A DNA stretch of 43,634 nt from JBDTNL01 sp039933785 (lineage in GTDB: Bacteria; Acidobacteriota; Thermoanaerobaculia; Multivoradales; JAGPDF01), in the NCBI GenBank assembly GCA_039933785.1, contig JBDTNL010000031.1:1-43634 (forward strand), given 5' to 3'. Position 1 is the stretch's first letter, and each line of letters begins with the position of its first letter. Below are positions 25,763 through 35,554 of this stretch, in pieces. A program made the translations under genes and the position numbers. The notes under the pieces were generated by a model. The model saw only the letters and a program-made list of their open reading frames with translations. It ran no database searches and had not been told where the DNA came from.

Positions 25763-28171
25763 TCACTCCTGACGCAGGGCCTTGACCGGGTCAACGCGCG
25801 CCGCGCGTCGCGCCGGAAGGTAGGAAGCCAACGCTCCGACGGAGAAGACCAGCAGCAGAGCCGCGCCGGCGGTCCAAACGCTGGCCGTCCCGATTCCGTC
25901 GACGAGATGCGCCGCCGCCGGTCGCAACACGAGATAGCCGGCGCCGCCGATCGCGAGGCCGAGCGCGACCTGGCCCAAGCCTCGCCACGCGAACAGGCGG
26001 ACCACGCCGTGCGCCGTGGAACCGAGCGCCATGCGCACGCCGATCTCGGCCTGGCGCTGGCGGACGGCGAAGGCGACCGCGCCGCCGAGGCCCAGCGCCG
26101 TGAGTAGGAGCGCGCCGAGGACGAAGGCGGTCGCGAGGCGGCTACCCAGGCGCTCCTGGGCAATGCCCTCGGCCCGCATGCCGTCCATGGTCTCGATGTG
26201 GCTCCAGGCGAGCTCCTTATCGACTCGCCAAATCGCGCCTTCGACCTCGCGCACCCAGGCCGCGCGCTCGGGTTGTCCACGGACGAGAATCCAGAGCGAT
26301 TCTGCCGCGGCGGGGTGGGTCGCGTTTTGAGCGAACGGCAAGTACAAGGTGTCGGGAACACCGTACGCGTCTTCGACATCGGCCGCGACACCCACCACCG
26401 TCGCCGTGCCGGTCTGCCCGTTGCGAGTGCTGCGCACGAACGACTCGCCGACCACATCCTCCCTGCCCCAAAGTCGTTGAGCGAGACGTCGGCTCACCAC
26501 CGCGGCGTCCGGCGCGCCTTCGCGGTCGCTCGCGTCGAGCGCCCGTCCGCGCAGGAGCGCAATGCCCAGGGTGTCGAAGAACTTCTCCGACGTCAGCCGC
26601 AAGTTGACGGTGACCAGGCCGTCCGCCGGCGTGCCGCTCCGGCCCACGCCCACGCCCCAAGACGCCCCGCCGAGCGGGTTGGTCGTGCTCAGCGCGGCGC
26701 TCGTGCGCGGCAGTGCGGCGAGCTCACCCTGCAGGCGCTCGACCAGCTGCCGCCGCGACCCGGCGTCGGCGTAGCGCCCGACGTCCGGTTGGATTTCGAA
26801 CGCCAGGACTCCGGCGGTCTCGAAGCCGGCGCCCCTGGCGAGCAGGCGCGCGAAGGTCTCGATCAACGAGCCCGCGCCGAGCAGAATCGCGAACACCAGC
26901 GCGACCTGCGCCACCAGAAGGACTCGGGTGCCGCGTTCGCGGCCGGCGCGGCCCGCGGAGCGTCCCTCAGAAAGGGCCGCCGCCGGGAGCGCACGCGAGA
27001 AAATCGCCGCCGGCACCAACCCCGCCACCAGCGCCGCCAGCGCTGTCGCGGCGAAGGCAAAGAGCACGATCCGACCGTCGAGACCGGGCACGCGGTAGCC
27101 CAATTCTTCGGTCAGCACCTGCGGCAACAACGCTCCGAGCCATGGCGTCGCGACGGGCACCAAGGCCAATGCCAGCACCGCGCCGGTAAGCGCCACCAGA
27201 ATGGGCTCGACCAACAGATTCACCGTCTGTCGCGAACGGCTGGCGCCGAGCGCCGAGCGCACCGCGAGATCGCGCCGACGCGCCACCGCGCGCACCGCCA
27301 GCAGACCGGCGAGGTTGACCGCCGCGAGCGCCAGGAAGAGGAGCGCGGCGACGAACAACGCCAGGGCCACCCGCTGCTCGTCGCGAACCAGGTTGTCGCG
27401 CAGCCGCGTGCCGTCGAGGCCGGCGCGCAAGGCGCCGCGTTCAGCCGATTTTGCGAACTCGGCAGCGAGCGCGGTGAGCTCGGTCCGCGCCGCGGTGAGC
27501 GTCACACCCGGCGCGGTGCGGCCGATCACCAGGAGATCCCGATGGTCGGCAGAATCGAGCCGCATCGGCAACCAGAGATCGGCCCGATACGGAAACGCCT
27601 GCTGCAGCACGCCGACCACCGTATAGAAGCGCTCGCCCAGGCGAATCGTCCGACCGAGGACCGCGGGGTCGGAGGCGAAGCGCTCCCTCCACAGTCGTGC
27701 TCCGATCAGCACCGCGCCGCTCTCCTCGCCGCGCTGCTCTTCGGACGGGGTGAACAAGCGGCCGAGCACGGGGTGCCAACCGAAGAGGCTCAGCGTCCCC
27801 GCCGACACGCTCGCGCCGCGCACCGCCAGCGGGTCGCCCTGGCCGAGCAGGGTGAGTTGCTCGGCGCGCTGGGCCGCGATGACGTCGAAGGCGCGGCTGC
27901 GCGATTGCAAGAACCGCACCTCGTCGGGGAGCACGTTGGCGAGATAGGACGCTCCCGCGGAGGTCGGCAAATCGACCCGCACGCGCACCAGGCGATCCGC
28001 TTGCGGGAAGGGCAACGGTCGCAAATACACCTGATCGAGGACCCCGAACAGGAGGGTCGTGCCCGCGATGCCGAGCGCGAACGTGAACACCGCCAGGGCC
28101 GAGAACGCCGGACTGCGCAGCAGGCGGCGGACCGCCGCGTTGAGCTCACTTCCCAAACCGTCTAGCCGCAA
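25763..28171 (-). CDS. ADOP-type ABC permease 7
   Basis: 802 residues from a TTG at 28171, supported by AAGGAG six bases upstream and a twelve-base gap from permease 6. It starts VRRLLRSPAFSALAVF. The first periplasmic domain has FASDPAVLGRTIRLGERFYT, VVGVLQQAF. The first contact motif is RRRDLAVRSALGAS; the second is RQAEIGVRMALGST, where the usual basic pair before the Glu is replaced by Gln-Ala. The last segment of the first FtsX block is also unusual (LGASRSRQTVNLLVEP). It is the last permease of the right-hand block. Confidence 0.9.
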   Translation of the reverse strand: MRLDGLGSELNAAVRRLLRSPAFSALAVFTFALGIAGTTLLFGVLDQVYLRPLPFPQADRLVRVRVDLPTSAGASYLANVLPDEVRFLQSRSRAFDVIAAQRAEQLTLLGQGDPLAVRGASVSAGTLSLFGWHPVLGRLFTPSEEQRGEESGAVLIGARLWRERFASDPAVLGRTIRLGERFYTVVGVLQQAFPYRADLWLPMRLDSADHRDLLVIGRTAPGVTLTAARTELTALAAEFAKSAERGALRAGLDGTRLRDNLVRDEQRVALALFVAALLFLALAAVNLAGLLAVRAVARRRDLAVRSALGASRSRQTVNLLVEPILVALTGAVLALALVPVATPWLGALLPQVLTEELGYRVPGLDGRIVLFAFAATALAALVAGLVPAAIFSRALPAAALSEGRSAGRAGRERGTRVLLVAQVALVFAILLGAGSLIETFARLLARGAGFETAGVLAFEIQPDVGRYADAGSRRQLVERLQGELAALPRTSAALSTTNPLGGASWGVGVGRSGTPADGLVTVNLRLTSEKFFDTLGIALLRGRALDASDREGAPDAAVVSRRLAQRLWGREDVVGESFVRSTRNGQTGTATVVGVAADVEDAYGVPDTLYLPFAQNATHPAAAESLWILVRGQPERAAWVREVEGAIWRVDKELAWSHIETMDGMRAEGIAQERLGSRLATAFVLGALLLTALGLGGAVAFAVRQRQAEIGVRMALGSTAHGVVRLFAWRGLGQVALGLAIGGAGYLVLRPAAAHLVDGIGTASVWTAGAALLLVFSVGALASYLPARRAARVDPVKALRQE

Positions 28172-28177
28172 GGGACT

Positions 28178-28183
28178 CTCCTT
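28178..28183 (-). promoter_or_regulatory. Ribosome binding site fixing the TTG start of permease 7
   Basis: AAGGAG on the minus strand, six bases before the TTG at 28171 and directly after the permease 6 stop codon. No ATG or GTG in this frame is as well placed. Confidence 0.75.
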
Positions 28184-30679
28184 CTACTGTTCGCGCAAGA
28201 CGTTCATCGGATGGAGGCGCGACGCGCGCGCGGCGGGAATAACGCTAGCCAAGGCGGCGATCGCCAAGAGGAGCACAGCGATGCTCGAGAAGGTCACCAC
28301 GTCGGTCTCGGGAACGCCGAACAACAGCGCCGCGATCCAGTGCGTGGCGCCGAGCGCGGCGGCGAGGCCCAGGGAAAGACCGAGTAACGCCAGGGTCAAG
28401 GCCCGCCCGAGGACCAAACCGAGCAAGCCCGCGGGACGAGCGCCGAGCGCCAGGCGGACGCCGAACTCGCGCGCCCGAAGCTCGGTCGCGTACGCCACCA
28501 CCGCGTAGAGCCCGAGGGCGGCGAGCGCCAAAGCGAGCAGCGCGAACGCCGAAAGCAGCGCCGCCAGCACGCGCTCCTGGGCCAGTGCCGCGCCGACGCG
28601 CTCGCGCAACGTGCGCGCGCCGATGATTGGCAGGTGAGGATCCAGGCTCACGACCGCCGCGCGAACGACCGGCAGCAAGGCTCGCGGATCGCCCTTGGTG
28701 CGCGCCACCAGGTTGACCGAGGCCGTGTAGAAGCTGCTCTGCGGCACGTAGATGAACGGCTGATCGGTCGCGCGCACGCCGGTGTTGCGCAGCGTGGGCA
28801 CGACACCGATCACTCGCCCGCCGCCCTTGCCGAAGTTCAGCACGCGCTCGCCGAGCGGATCCCGGCCGGGCCAGTAGCGCTTGGCGAACGCGTCGTTGAC
28901 CATCAGGACCGACTCACCCTGACCGTCGGCCTCGGTGAAGTCCCGGCCGGCGAGCAGGCGCACGCCGAGGGTCTCGAAGAAGCCGGTAGAGACCGGGGTG
29001 AAGGCGACGCGGGGCTCTTCTCCGGCCGGCGGTGTGAAGTTGGTCACTGCGATCGAAGTCAGGGCGCTCCGCTCCTGCACGGGCACGTGGTACGCCAAGG
29101 CTGCGGAAGCGACGCCCGGTAGGGCGCGCACACGCTCCAACAGACGCGCGTAGAACTGCTGTCCGGCCTCGCGACTGTAACCCTGGCGCGAGACGTCAAG
29201 ATGCACCGCCACGGCGTGGTCGGCGTCGAAGCCGAGATCGACCGCGCTCGCCTTGGCGAGTGTCCGCACCAGCAGACCGGCGCCCACCAACAGAAGAGCC
29301 GAGAGCGCGATCTGCAACACGACGAAGCCATCGCGTAGCGCGAAGCGCGTCCGTCCACTCCCCATGGCGCCCCGCGCTTCGTTCTTGAGCGCCGGCGTGA
29401 GATTGGCGGAGCTACCGCGCCACGCCGGCAACAAGCCGAACAGGATGGTGGCCACGGCGGTGGCAAGGATGGTGAACAGCAGGACCCGCGGATCCGACAC
29501 CGGCGATGCCGCCGCGACCGGAATGGCGAACTCCGCCGGCGCCGCCGCCGCGAAAGCTCGTAAGCCCCACGCGGCCAGGAACCATCCGCCGACGGCGCTC
29601 GCCGCGGCGATCAAGGCGCTCTCGAGCAGCAGCTCGCGCACGACTCGCCCACGGGAGGCGCCGATTGCCAGGCGGATCGCGAGCTCGCGTTGTCGACGCT
29701 CACCTCGTACGAGGAGCAGCCCCGCCGCAACCGCGCAAGCGATCGCCAGCACCAGGGCCGAAACTCCGAGCAGGATCCAGGACAGGCGATCGACTTCCGA
29801 TCGGCGCTCCGCGCCCAAAGTCGCCGCGCTCGCCGGCGTCACCCGCGCCCAGGGGAATGAATCGCGAGTCTCCTTGGGCAGGGTCGCGCTCTCGCCGATC
29901 TTCCGTTCGGTCTGGACATCCATCTGCGCCTGCAGGGCGGTGTCCGAGACGCCGGGCGCCAGGCGTCCGATCAGATCTAGCCAGGAGAATCCGCGGCGCT
30001 CGAAGGGTTTGAACTGTTGCATGTCGGGCATCGCCGTGGGCGCCATCGAGAGCGTCGCCCAGAGGTCCGGAATCTCCTCTAGCGTGGTGCCGCGGAAACC
30101 CGCCGGGGCGACACCGACCACGGTGAAGGCTCGGTTGTTCAAGCGCACGGTCTTCCCCACGATGTTGGCATCCGCCGCGAACTGGCTCCTCCACAACGCG
30201 TCGCTCAGCACGGTCACCGGCTGAGCCTCACCGAGCTTGTCGTCTTCGGCATCGAGCGCGCGACCCTTGGCCGCGCCGACACCGAGGACGCCAAAGTAGT
30301 TGCCGCTGACCAGGGTGCCCGAGACCCGCACGGTCTCACCGGCGTCCGTCGACAAGTCGAGCGTGGCGCCGTTCGAGAACGCCGCCAATCCCGAGAGCAA
30401 GCTCGATGAGCGGGTGCTCTCGCTCAGGTCGCGGTATTGCAAGTAGGACGCTCCGCCGTTGAAGCCTTTGCCGCCCGCACGCTCCTCCGACATGCCGATC
30501 TGCACCAACCGATCGGGCTGCTCGACCGGCAGCGAGCGGAACAGCAGCGCGTCGACCAAGCTGAAAATGGCGCTGTTGGCGCCGATCCCGAGCGCCAGGA
30601 CGAGAACCAGGGCCGAGGTGAAGCCTGGGCTTCGCGCCAGGCGGCGGAACGAAAACGCGATCTCCTTGGCGACCGGCAT
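28184..30679 (-). CDS. ADOP-type ABC permease 6
   Basis: 831 residues from the ATG at 30679, five bases after the permease 5 stop, with GGAGG about ten bases upstream. The upstream in-frame ATG (30745) lies inside permease 5. It starts FRRLARSPGFTSALVL. The first periplasmic domain has FAADANIVGKTVRLNNRAFT, VVGVAPAGF and an extended region with PDMQQFKPFERRGFSWLDL. Contact motifs are RQRELAIRLAIGAS and RAREFGVRLALGAR. The first FtsX block has the odd IACAVAAGLLLVRG in place of CANLANLL. It resembles permeases 3 and 4 in its periplasmic layout (ETRDSFPW stretch before the second helix). Confidence 0.91.
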   Translation of the reverse strand: MPVAKEIAFSFRRLARSPGFTSALVLVLALGIGANSAIFSLVDALLFRSLPVEQPDRLVQIGMSEERAGGKGFNGGASYLQYRDLSESTRSSSLLSGLAAFSNGATLDLSTDAGETVRVSGTLVSGNYFGVLGVGAAKGRALDAEDDKLGEAQPVTVLSDALWRSQFAADANIVGKTVRLNNRAFTVVGVAPAGFRGTTLEEIPDLWATLSMAPTAMPDMQQFKPFERRGFSWLDLIGRLAPGVSDTALQAQMDVQTERKIGESATLPKETRDSFPWARVTPASAATLGAERRSEVDRLSWILLGVSALVLAIACAVAAGLLLVRGERRQRELAIRLAIGASRGRVVRELLLESALIAAASAVGGWFLAAWGLRAFAAAAPAEFAIPVAAASPVSDPRVLLFTILATAVATILFGLLPAWRGSSANLTPALKNEARGAMGSGRTRFALRDGFVVLQIALSALLLVGAGLLVRTLAKASAVDLGFDADHAVAVHLDVSRQGYSREAGQQFYARLLERVRALPGVASAALAYHVPVQERSALTSIAVTNFTPPAGEEPRVAFTPVSTGFFETLGVRLLAGRDFTEADGQGESVLMVNDAFAKRYWPGRDPLGERVLNFGKGGGRVIGVVPTLRNTGVRATDQPFIYVPQSSFYTASVNLVARTKGDPRALLPVVRAAVVSLDPHLPIIGARTLRERVGAALAQERVLAALLSAFALLALALAALGLYAVVAYATELRAREFGVRLALGARPAGLLGLVLGRALTLALLGLSLGLAAALGATHWIAALLFGVPETDVVTFSSIAVLLLAIAALASVIPAARASRLHPMNVLREQ

Positions 30680-30684
30680 CGGAA

Positions 30685-33102
30685 TCACTCCTCCCTGAGA
30701 GCGCTCATCGGATCGAGGCGCGAGGCGCGCCTCGCGGGCAGCCAACAGCCAACAGCCGCGGCGAGCAGGAGCAGCGACGCCACCGCGACCAGCGTCAGCG
30801 GATCGCTCGCCGTCACCCCGAACAGCATTCCGGCAAGCACCCGGCCGAGCAGCAAAGCCGCACCGACGCCGAGAGCCACGCCCAACGCGGTCAGGCGGAG
30901 ACCCTGGCCGAGCACCATGCGCAGGAGATCCACCCGTCGCGCGCCGAGCGCCGCGCGAACTCCGAACTCACCCGAGCGTTGGCTCACCTGGAAGGACATC
31001 AGCCCGTAGAGTCCCACCACCGCGAGCAGGAGTGCCGCACCGGCGAAAGCGCCAAGCAACAGCGCCGACAGGCGACGGCGGCCGAGCGACTCGCGCCGCA
31101 CCTGCTCGAAGCTGACGACGCCGTAGACCGGCAGATTGCGATCGAGCCGCGCCACCACGTCGCGCGCCGCCTCGAGCACCGCGGTGGTGCTCGCCACGGC
31201 GGGATCGGTGTGCAACGTGATCACCATGGCGTCGAGCGGATGCTGGGCCGCGGCCACGTAGTACATCGGTGGCGCCGGCGTCGCGAGATCCTCGCGCACG
31301 TCGGCCACCACTCCGACGATGGTGCGTGGATCGGGCGTGCGATCGCCGATCTTGATCTGCTTGCCGAGCGGATCCTCCCCACCGTAGTAGCGCTTGGCGA
31401 AGGTCTCGCTGACCAGCACCACCAAGGGCACGCCGACGCGATCCTCGGCCGCGAGTCCCCGGCCCCGGCGCATTGCGACGCCGAGGCTGGGCAGCAAGCC
31501 CGGCGTGATCACGCGGTATTCCGCCGAGTCCTGGTCCATTTCGGACTTCGGCCGATCGACGCGGTCGAACGAGATGCTCCAATCGTTGCCCGATAGCGGC
31601 AGCACGTTGGTCGCACCGGCGTTGATCACACCCGGAACGGCCGCAAGCTGGGTAAGCAGCGCATCGAAGAACCGTCCCTGGTCGGCCGCCTTGGCGTAGC
31701 TGCTGTCCGGAAGCACGAGGTTAAAGGTGAGCACGTTTGCGGTCCGCACTCCGGCGTCTTGTCCCAGCAGGTTGAACAGGGTGCGCGCCATCAGACCGGC
31801 GCCAGCAAGCAGCACCAGCGTGAGCGCCACCTCGCTCACCACCAGCACGCGGCGGATCGAAGCCGTGCGGCGTGAGCCCGAGCTCTCGCGCCGGATCTCG
31901 AGCGCCGCTCCGCGCACCACCGGCAGCGCGGGCAGCACGCTGCACAGCACTCCGGCGAGGATCGCGAACGCCAGCGCGCCGACGAGCAGCGGCATGTCGA
32001 GATCCGGAGAGTTGAGCTGAGGCAGCTGGCCGCCGGCGAGCCAAAGCAGGCCGTCGCGACACCATCGGGCGCAGAGCAGACCGAACGCGCCGCCGGCGAG
32101 CGCCAGCACCAGGCCCTCGGCCGCGAGCGGCGCGAGCAAGCGGCGGGTTCCCCCGCCGAGCGCCGCGCGCAGAGCGATCTCGCCGCGCCGGGCAAAGGCG
32201 CGCGCCGCGAGCAGGCTGGCGACGTTGAAACAGGCGATGAGGAGCAGAAGGGCGACGGCACCGAACAGCATGAGTAGAGACTTGCGAGTCGCGCCGACCG
32301 TCGCCTCCTGAAGCGACATCACCGCGATCTTCCAGCCGCCGTTGTGGGCGGGATCGAATTGCTCCAGCCGCGCGGCGAGCGCGGTCATCTCGGCCTGCGC
32401 CCCGGCGAGGGGCACGCCCGGTCGCAAGCGCCCGGCAACGCTCAACCAACGCGCTCCTCGGCTGTGAAGATCGTCCGGGCCGAAGATGTAGGGGAGCCAC
32501 ACATCGACCGCCGCGTAGGCGTTCGGGAAGCGGAATCCCGGCGCCATAACGCCGACGATCTCGCGCGCATGACCGTCGATTTCGACCGCGCGACCCACTA
32601 CACCGGGGTCGGCGCCGAAGCGCGAACGCCAGAGCGCGTCGCTGATCACCACCACCTGCCCCTGCCCGCCGGTGTAGTCCGAGGCCAGCAGCGGCCGTCC
32701 ACGCGGCGGATTGACACCCAGCAGGGCGAAGAAATCCTCGGTCACGTACTCCGCATCGAGCCGCGCCGCCTCTACCCCCGGGCCGCCGGCGAGCGTCGCG
32801 TTCCCCGCCGCCCAGGCGACGACCTGTGCGAACGACTTCGAATCCTTGCGCCAGTCGAGGAAATCGAGCGGCGAGGATCCGAAACGATCAATCCCTCGCG
32901 CCGGGTTGTTGCTGATCAGACGCACCAACTGGTCGGGTTCATGGAACGGCAGACCGCGCAGGAGCACTGCATCGACGACCGAGAACACCGAGGTCGCCGC
33001 CCCGATCCCGAGGCCCAGCGTGAGCACCGCCACGAGGGCGAATCCTGGATGCCGCCGCAGACCGCGAGCGGCGAATCCGAGTTGGCGAATGAAATCAGAC
33101 AT
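30685..33102 (-). CDS. ADOP-type ABC permease 5
   Basis: 805 residues; TTGGAG lies before the ATG at 33102, and there is a 15-base gap from permease 4. It starts ARGLRRHPGFALVAVL. The first periplasmic domain has SSPLDFLDWRKDSKSF, FGADPGVVGRAVEIDGHARE and IVGVMAPGFRF. Contact motifs are RRGEIALRAALGGG and RSGEFGVRAALGAR, both with Gly before the Glu, which sets it apart from the RRRE members. The first FtsX block has ACFNVASLLAARAFA. The second periplasmic domain has IKIGDRTPDPRTIVGVVADV, the block shared by most members. Confidence 0.92.
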   Translation of the reverse strand: MSDFIRQLGFAARGLRRHPGFALVAVLTLGLGIGAATSVFSVVDAVLLRGLPFHEPDQLVRLISNNPARGIDRFGSSPLDFLDWRKDSKSFAQVVAWAAGNATLAGGPGVEAARLDAEYVTEDFFALLGVNPPRGRPLLASDYTGGQGQVVVISDALWRSRFGADPGVVGRAVEIDGHAREIVGVMAPGFRFPNAYAAVDVWLPYIFGPDDLHSRGARWLSVAGRLRPGVPLAGAQAEMTALAARLEQFDPAHNGGWKIAVMSLQEATVGATRKSLLMLFGAVALLLLIACFNVASLLAARAFARRGEIALRAALGGGTRRLLAPLAAEGLVLALAGGAFGLLCARWCRDGLLWLAGGQLPQLNSPDLDMPLLVGALAFAILAGVLCSVLPALPVVRGAALEIRRESSGSRRTASIRRVLVVSEVALTLVLLAGAGLMARTLFNLLGQDAGVRTANVLTFNLVLPDSSYAKAADQGRFFDALLTQLAAVPGVINAGATNVLPLSGNDWSISFDRVDRPKSEMDQDSAEYRVITPGLLPSLGVAMRRGRGLAAEDRVGVPLVVLVSETFAKRYYGGEDPLGKQIKIGDRTPDPRTIVGVVADVREDLATPAPPMYYVAAAQHPLDAMVITLHTDPAVASTTAVLEAARDVVARLDRNLPVYGVVSFEQVRRESLGRRRLSALLLGAFAGAALLLAVVGLYGLMSFQVSQRSGEFGVRAALGARRVDLLRMVLGQGLRLTALGVALGVGAALLLGRVLAGMLFGVTASDPLTLVAVASLLLLAAAVGCWLPARRASRLDPMSALREE

Positions 33103-33117
33103 GTTCGTTCTCCAAGT

Positions 33118-35541
33118 TCAGTCTTCGCGCAGCGCGCGCCAGGGCTCGCGCCGCGAGGCGCGGCGCGCCGGCAGGAAGGCTGCGAGCGCCGCGGCGGCGA
33201 CGAGGACGCCCGCGGTCACGGCGTAGGTCAACGGATCGAGCGGATGGATACCGTAGAGAAAACCGCGCAGCAAGCGCGCCAACCCGGCGGCGACCACTAT
33301 TCCGGAGACGACGCCGATCAGCACGCGCCGCAAGCTCTCGCCGACGAAAAGCCCGACCACCGCGCGCGGGGTGGCGCCCAAGGCGGCGCGGATACCAACC
33401 TCGCGCGTCCTCCGACTTGCGGCGTAGGACACCACGCTGAACACGCCGACCGCGGAGAGGATCAGACCCAAGGCGCCGAAGACTCCGAGCAGAGCGCCGC
33501 CGAACCGTTGCGGCGCGAGCAGCGCCGAGTAGAGATCGTCGAAGGTACCGAGGTGGTAGACCGGGGCTCCGGGCGCCGCGGCGCGCAGCACGCGATCGAG
33601 CGCCGGCAAGACCGCCTGCGGATCGCCGGCGGTGCGCACCATGAGGGTCATCGGGTCGAGTCCCGAGACCGCGAGTCGCTGCGCCAGCGGGTCGTACAGG
33701 CACGGGGGCGTCGAGCCGATCAAATCGTGCAGGCGCGCGTCGCGCACGACGCCGATCACTTGCACCGAGCGGCCTACCAGGTCAACCTTCGCGCCGAGCA
33801 CCTCGCGGCCGGCAAAGTACTGGCGGACGAAGGCTTCGTTCACCACGGCGACCGGCAGTGAGTCGACGCGATCCTCCGTCGTGAAGTCCCGGCCCCGAGC
33901 GAGAGAGATCCCCAGCGTCGAGAAATATCCGGCGCTCACCGTCGCGACCTCGACCTCGGGCTGCTCGTCTGGCGCCGGGGTGTAGCCCGGCACGGTCAAC
34001 GATTCGGTATTGCCATCCGCGGTGAGCGGCACACTGAGCGCCCAGGCGGCGCTCTCCACTCCGGGCGTCGCCGCGGTCTGTTCCAGCGCCGTGGTGTAGG
34101 CCTGGCCGGCGCGCGCCGTGTCGTAGCGCGCCAGGCCGACATCCAGCGTCGCCAGGGCCAGATGCTGAGTGGACATCCCCGTGTCAATCGCCAGCGCCTG
34201 GCCAAGGGCTCGACCGAGGAGCCCGGCGCCCACCAAGAGCACGACGCCGAGCGCCACCTGCACGCCGACCAGCAGCCCGGACATCCGACTGGTGTTTCCG
34301 GTGCTTCCCGAGCGCAGGCCCGCGTTCAACCCTTGACGCGCGGCACGCAGCGCCGGGATCAGGCCGAAGACCACGGTGGCGAAGAACGCCAGCCCCAAGG
34401 CGGCAACGATCGTCCGAGCATCGGGGGCGAGATCGAGTGAACCCAGCAGGACACCGCCCGGAAGCTCGACGTTCACCAGAAGACGCGCCGCGAGACCGAC
34501 GAAGACGATGCCCCCGAGCGCGGCCGCGACCGCCAAAACCGTCGCCTCGCCGAGCACCGCAAATACCACGTGCCGGCGCCCCGCCCCCACCGCGAGCCGC
34601 GTCGCGACCTCCCGACGGCGACTCTCGCCGCGGGCCAGGAGGAGATTGGCCACGTTGGCGCAAGCGAGCAGCAGCACGATCAGCGCCGCGCCGCCGAGCA
34701 TCCCCGAGAACGCTCGAGCCGTCTTTAGACCGCGCACGCCGAACACGGCCAGCGCCGCCGGGCTCAGCTTGACGCGAAATCCGGTGCGAGTCTCCTTGGG
34801 ATAAGCCGCTTCCTGGCGGGCCGCCGAGACGTTGAGCGCCGCTTCCGCCCGCGCGGCATCGACGCCGGGACGGAGGCGGCCGAACGTATTGATCCAGCTC
34901 CAGCCCCGCCGCGTCGCCAGATCGAGGCCGGCGAAGGAGCTCGGCCGAGCCGCGGACCAGGCGTACATCGAGATGAACGCCTGCGGAGCTTGCGCCAGTT
35001 GCACGCCGCGAAATTCATTCCCGACGACACCGACGATCTCGAACGGCGAACCGTTGATCGCGAGCACTCTGCCCACGGCCGCGGCTCCGCCCATTCTCTG
35101 GGCCAGACGCGCGCTCAGCACCGCCACGGCCGGTGCCGCCGGCCGGTCGTCGTCCTCACCGAGCAGCCGCCCCGCGCTGGCGCGAACGCCCAGAACGCGA
35201 AAGAAGCCTCCCGAAACCACGGCGGACTCGAGGCGCTCGCTGCCGCCGGGAAGCCCCATGACCAGCGGCCGGTTCTGGAATCCCGCAAGGTCGAGCTCGG
35301 CCCTCGCGGCGGCACGAAAATCGTCGAAGGACGGCCGCGAGATCGACGATGAGGTGATGGCGACCAGACGATCGGGATCGGCGACACCCGGCAGGGGATG
35401 CAACAGCGTCGCATCGACCAGGCGGAGGACCGCCAGAGTCGAACCCATGCCCAGCACCAGCGTCAGCGCGGCGGCCATCGTGAAGGCCGGGCTCCGCCGC
35501 AGGGCGCGGAGGGCAAGACGAAGTTCGCGCCAAGGATTCAT
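33118..35541 (-). CDS. ADOP-type ABC permease 4
   Basis: 807 residues; GGGAG lies nine bases before the ATG at 35541, 13 bases after permease 3. It starts LRALRRSPAFTMAAAL. Helix 1 is atypical (GMGSTLAVLRLVDATLLHPL). The first periplasmic domain departs from the FGGDP pattern: MGGAAAVGRVLAINGSPFEI, VGVVGNEFRG. Contact motifs are RRREVATRLAVGAG and RTREVGIRAALGAT. The first FtsX block is canonical (ACANVANLLLARGESRRRE). One Cys in TPPCLYDPLAQ lies in the second periplasmic domain. Fully intact, no frameshift. Confidence 0.91.
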   Translation of the reverse strand: MNPWRELRLALRALRRSPAFTMAAALTLVLGMGSTLAVLRLVDATLLHPLPGVADPDRLVAITSSSISRPSFDDFRAAARAELDLAGFQNRPLVMGLPGGSERLESAVVSGGFFRVLGVRASAGRLLGEDDDRPAAPAVAVLSARLAQRMGGAAAVGRVLAINGSPFEIVGVVGNEFRGVQLAQAPQAFISMYAWSAARPSSFAGLDLATRRGWSWINTFGRLRPGVDAARAEAALNVSAARQEAAYPKETRTGFRVKLSPAALAVFGVRGLKTARAFSGMLGGAALIVLLLACANVANLLLARGESRRREVATRLAVGAGRRHVVFAVLGEATVLAVAAALGGIVFVGLAARLLVNVELPGGVLLGSLDLAPDARTIVAALGLAFFATVVFGLIPALRAARQGLNAGLRSGSTGNTSRMSGLLVGVQVALGVVLLVGAGLLGRALGQALAIDTGMSTQHLALATLDVGLARYDTARAGQAYTTALEQTAATPGVESAAWALSVPLTADGNTESLTVPGYTPAPDEQPEVEVATVSAGYFSTLGISLARGRDFTTEDRVDSLPVAVVNEAFVRQYFAGREVLGAKVDLVGRSVQVIGVVRDARLHDLIGSTPPCLYDPLAQRLAVSGLDPMTLMVRTAGDPQAVLPALDRVLRAAAPGAPVYHLGTFDDLYSALLAPQRFGGALLGVFGALGLILSAVGVFSVVSYAASRRTREVGIRAALGATPRAVVGLFVGESLRRVLIGVVSGIVVAAGLARLLRGFLYGIHPLDPLTYAVTAGVLVAAAALAAFLPARRASRREPWRALRED

Positions 35542-35554
35542 CGCGGTTGTCTCC

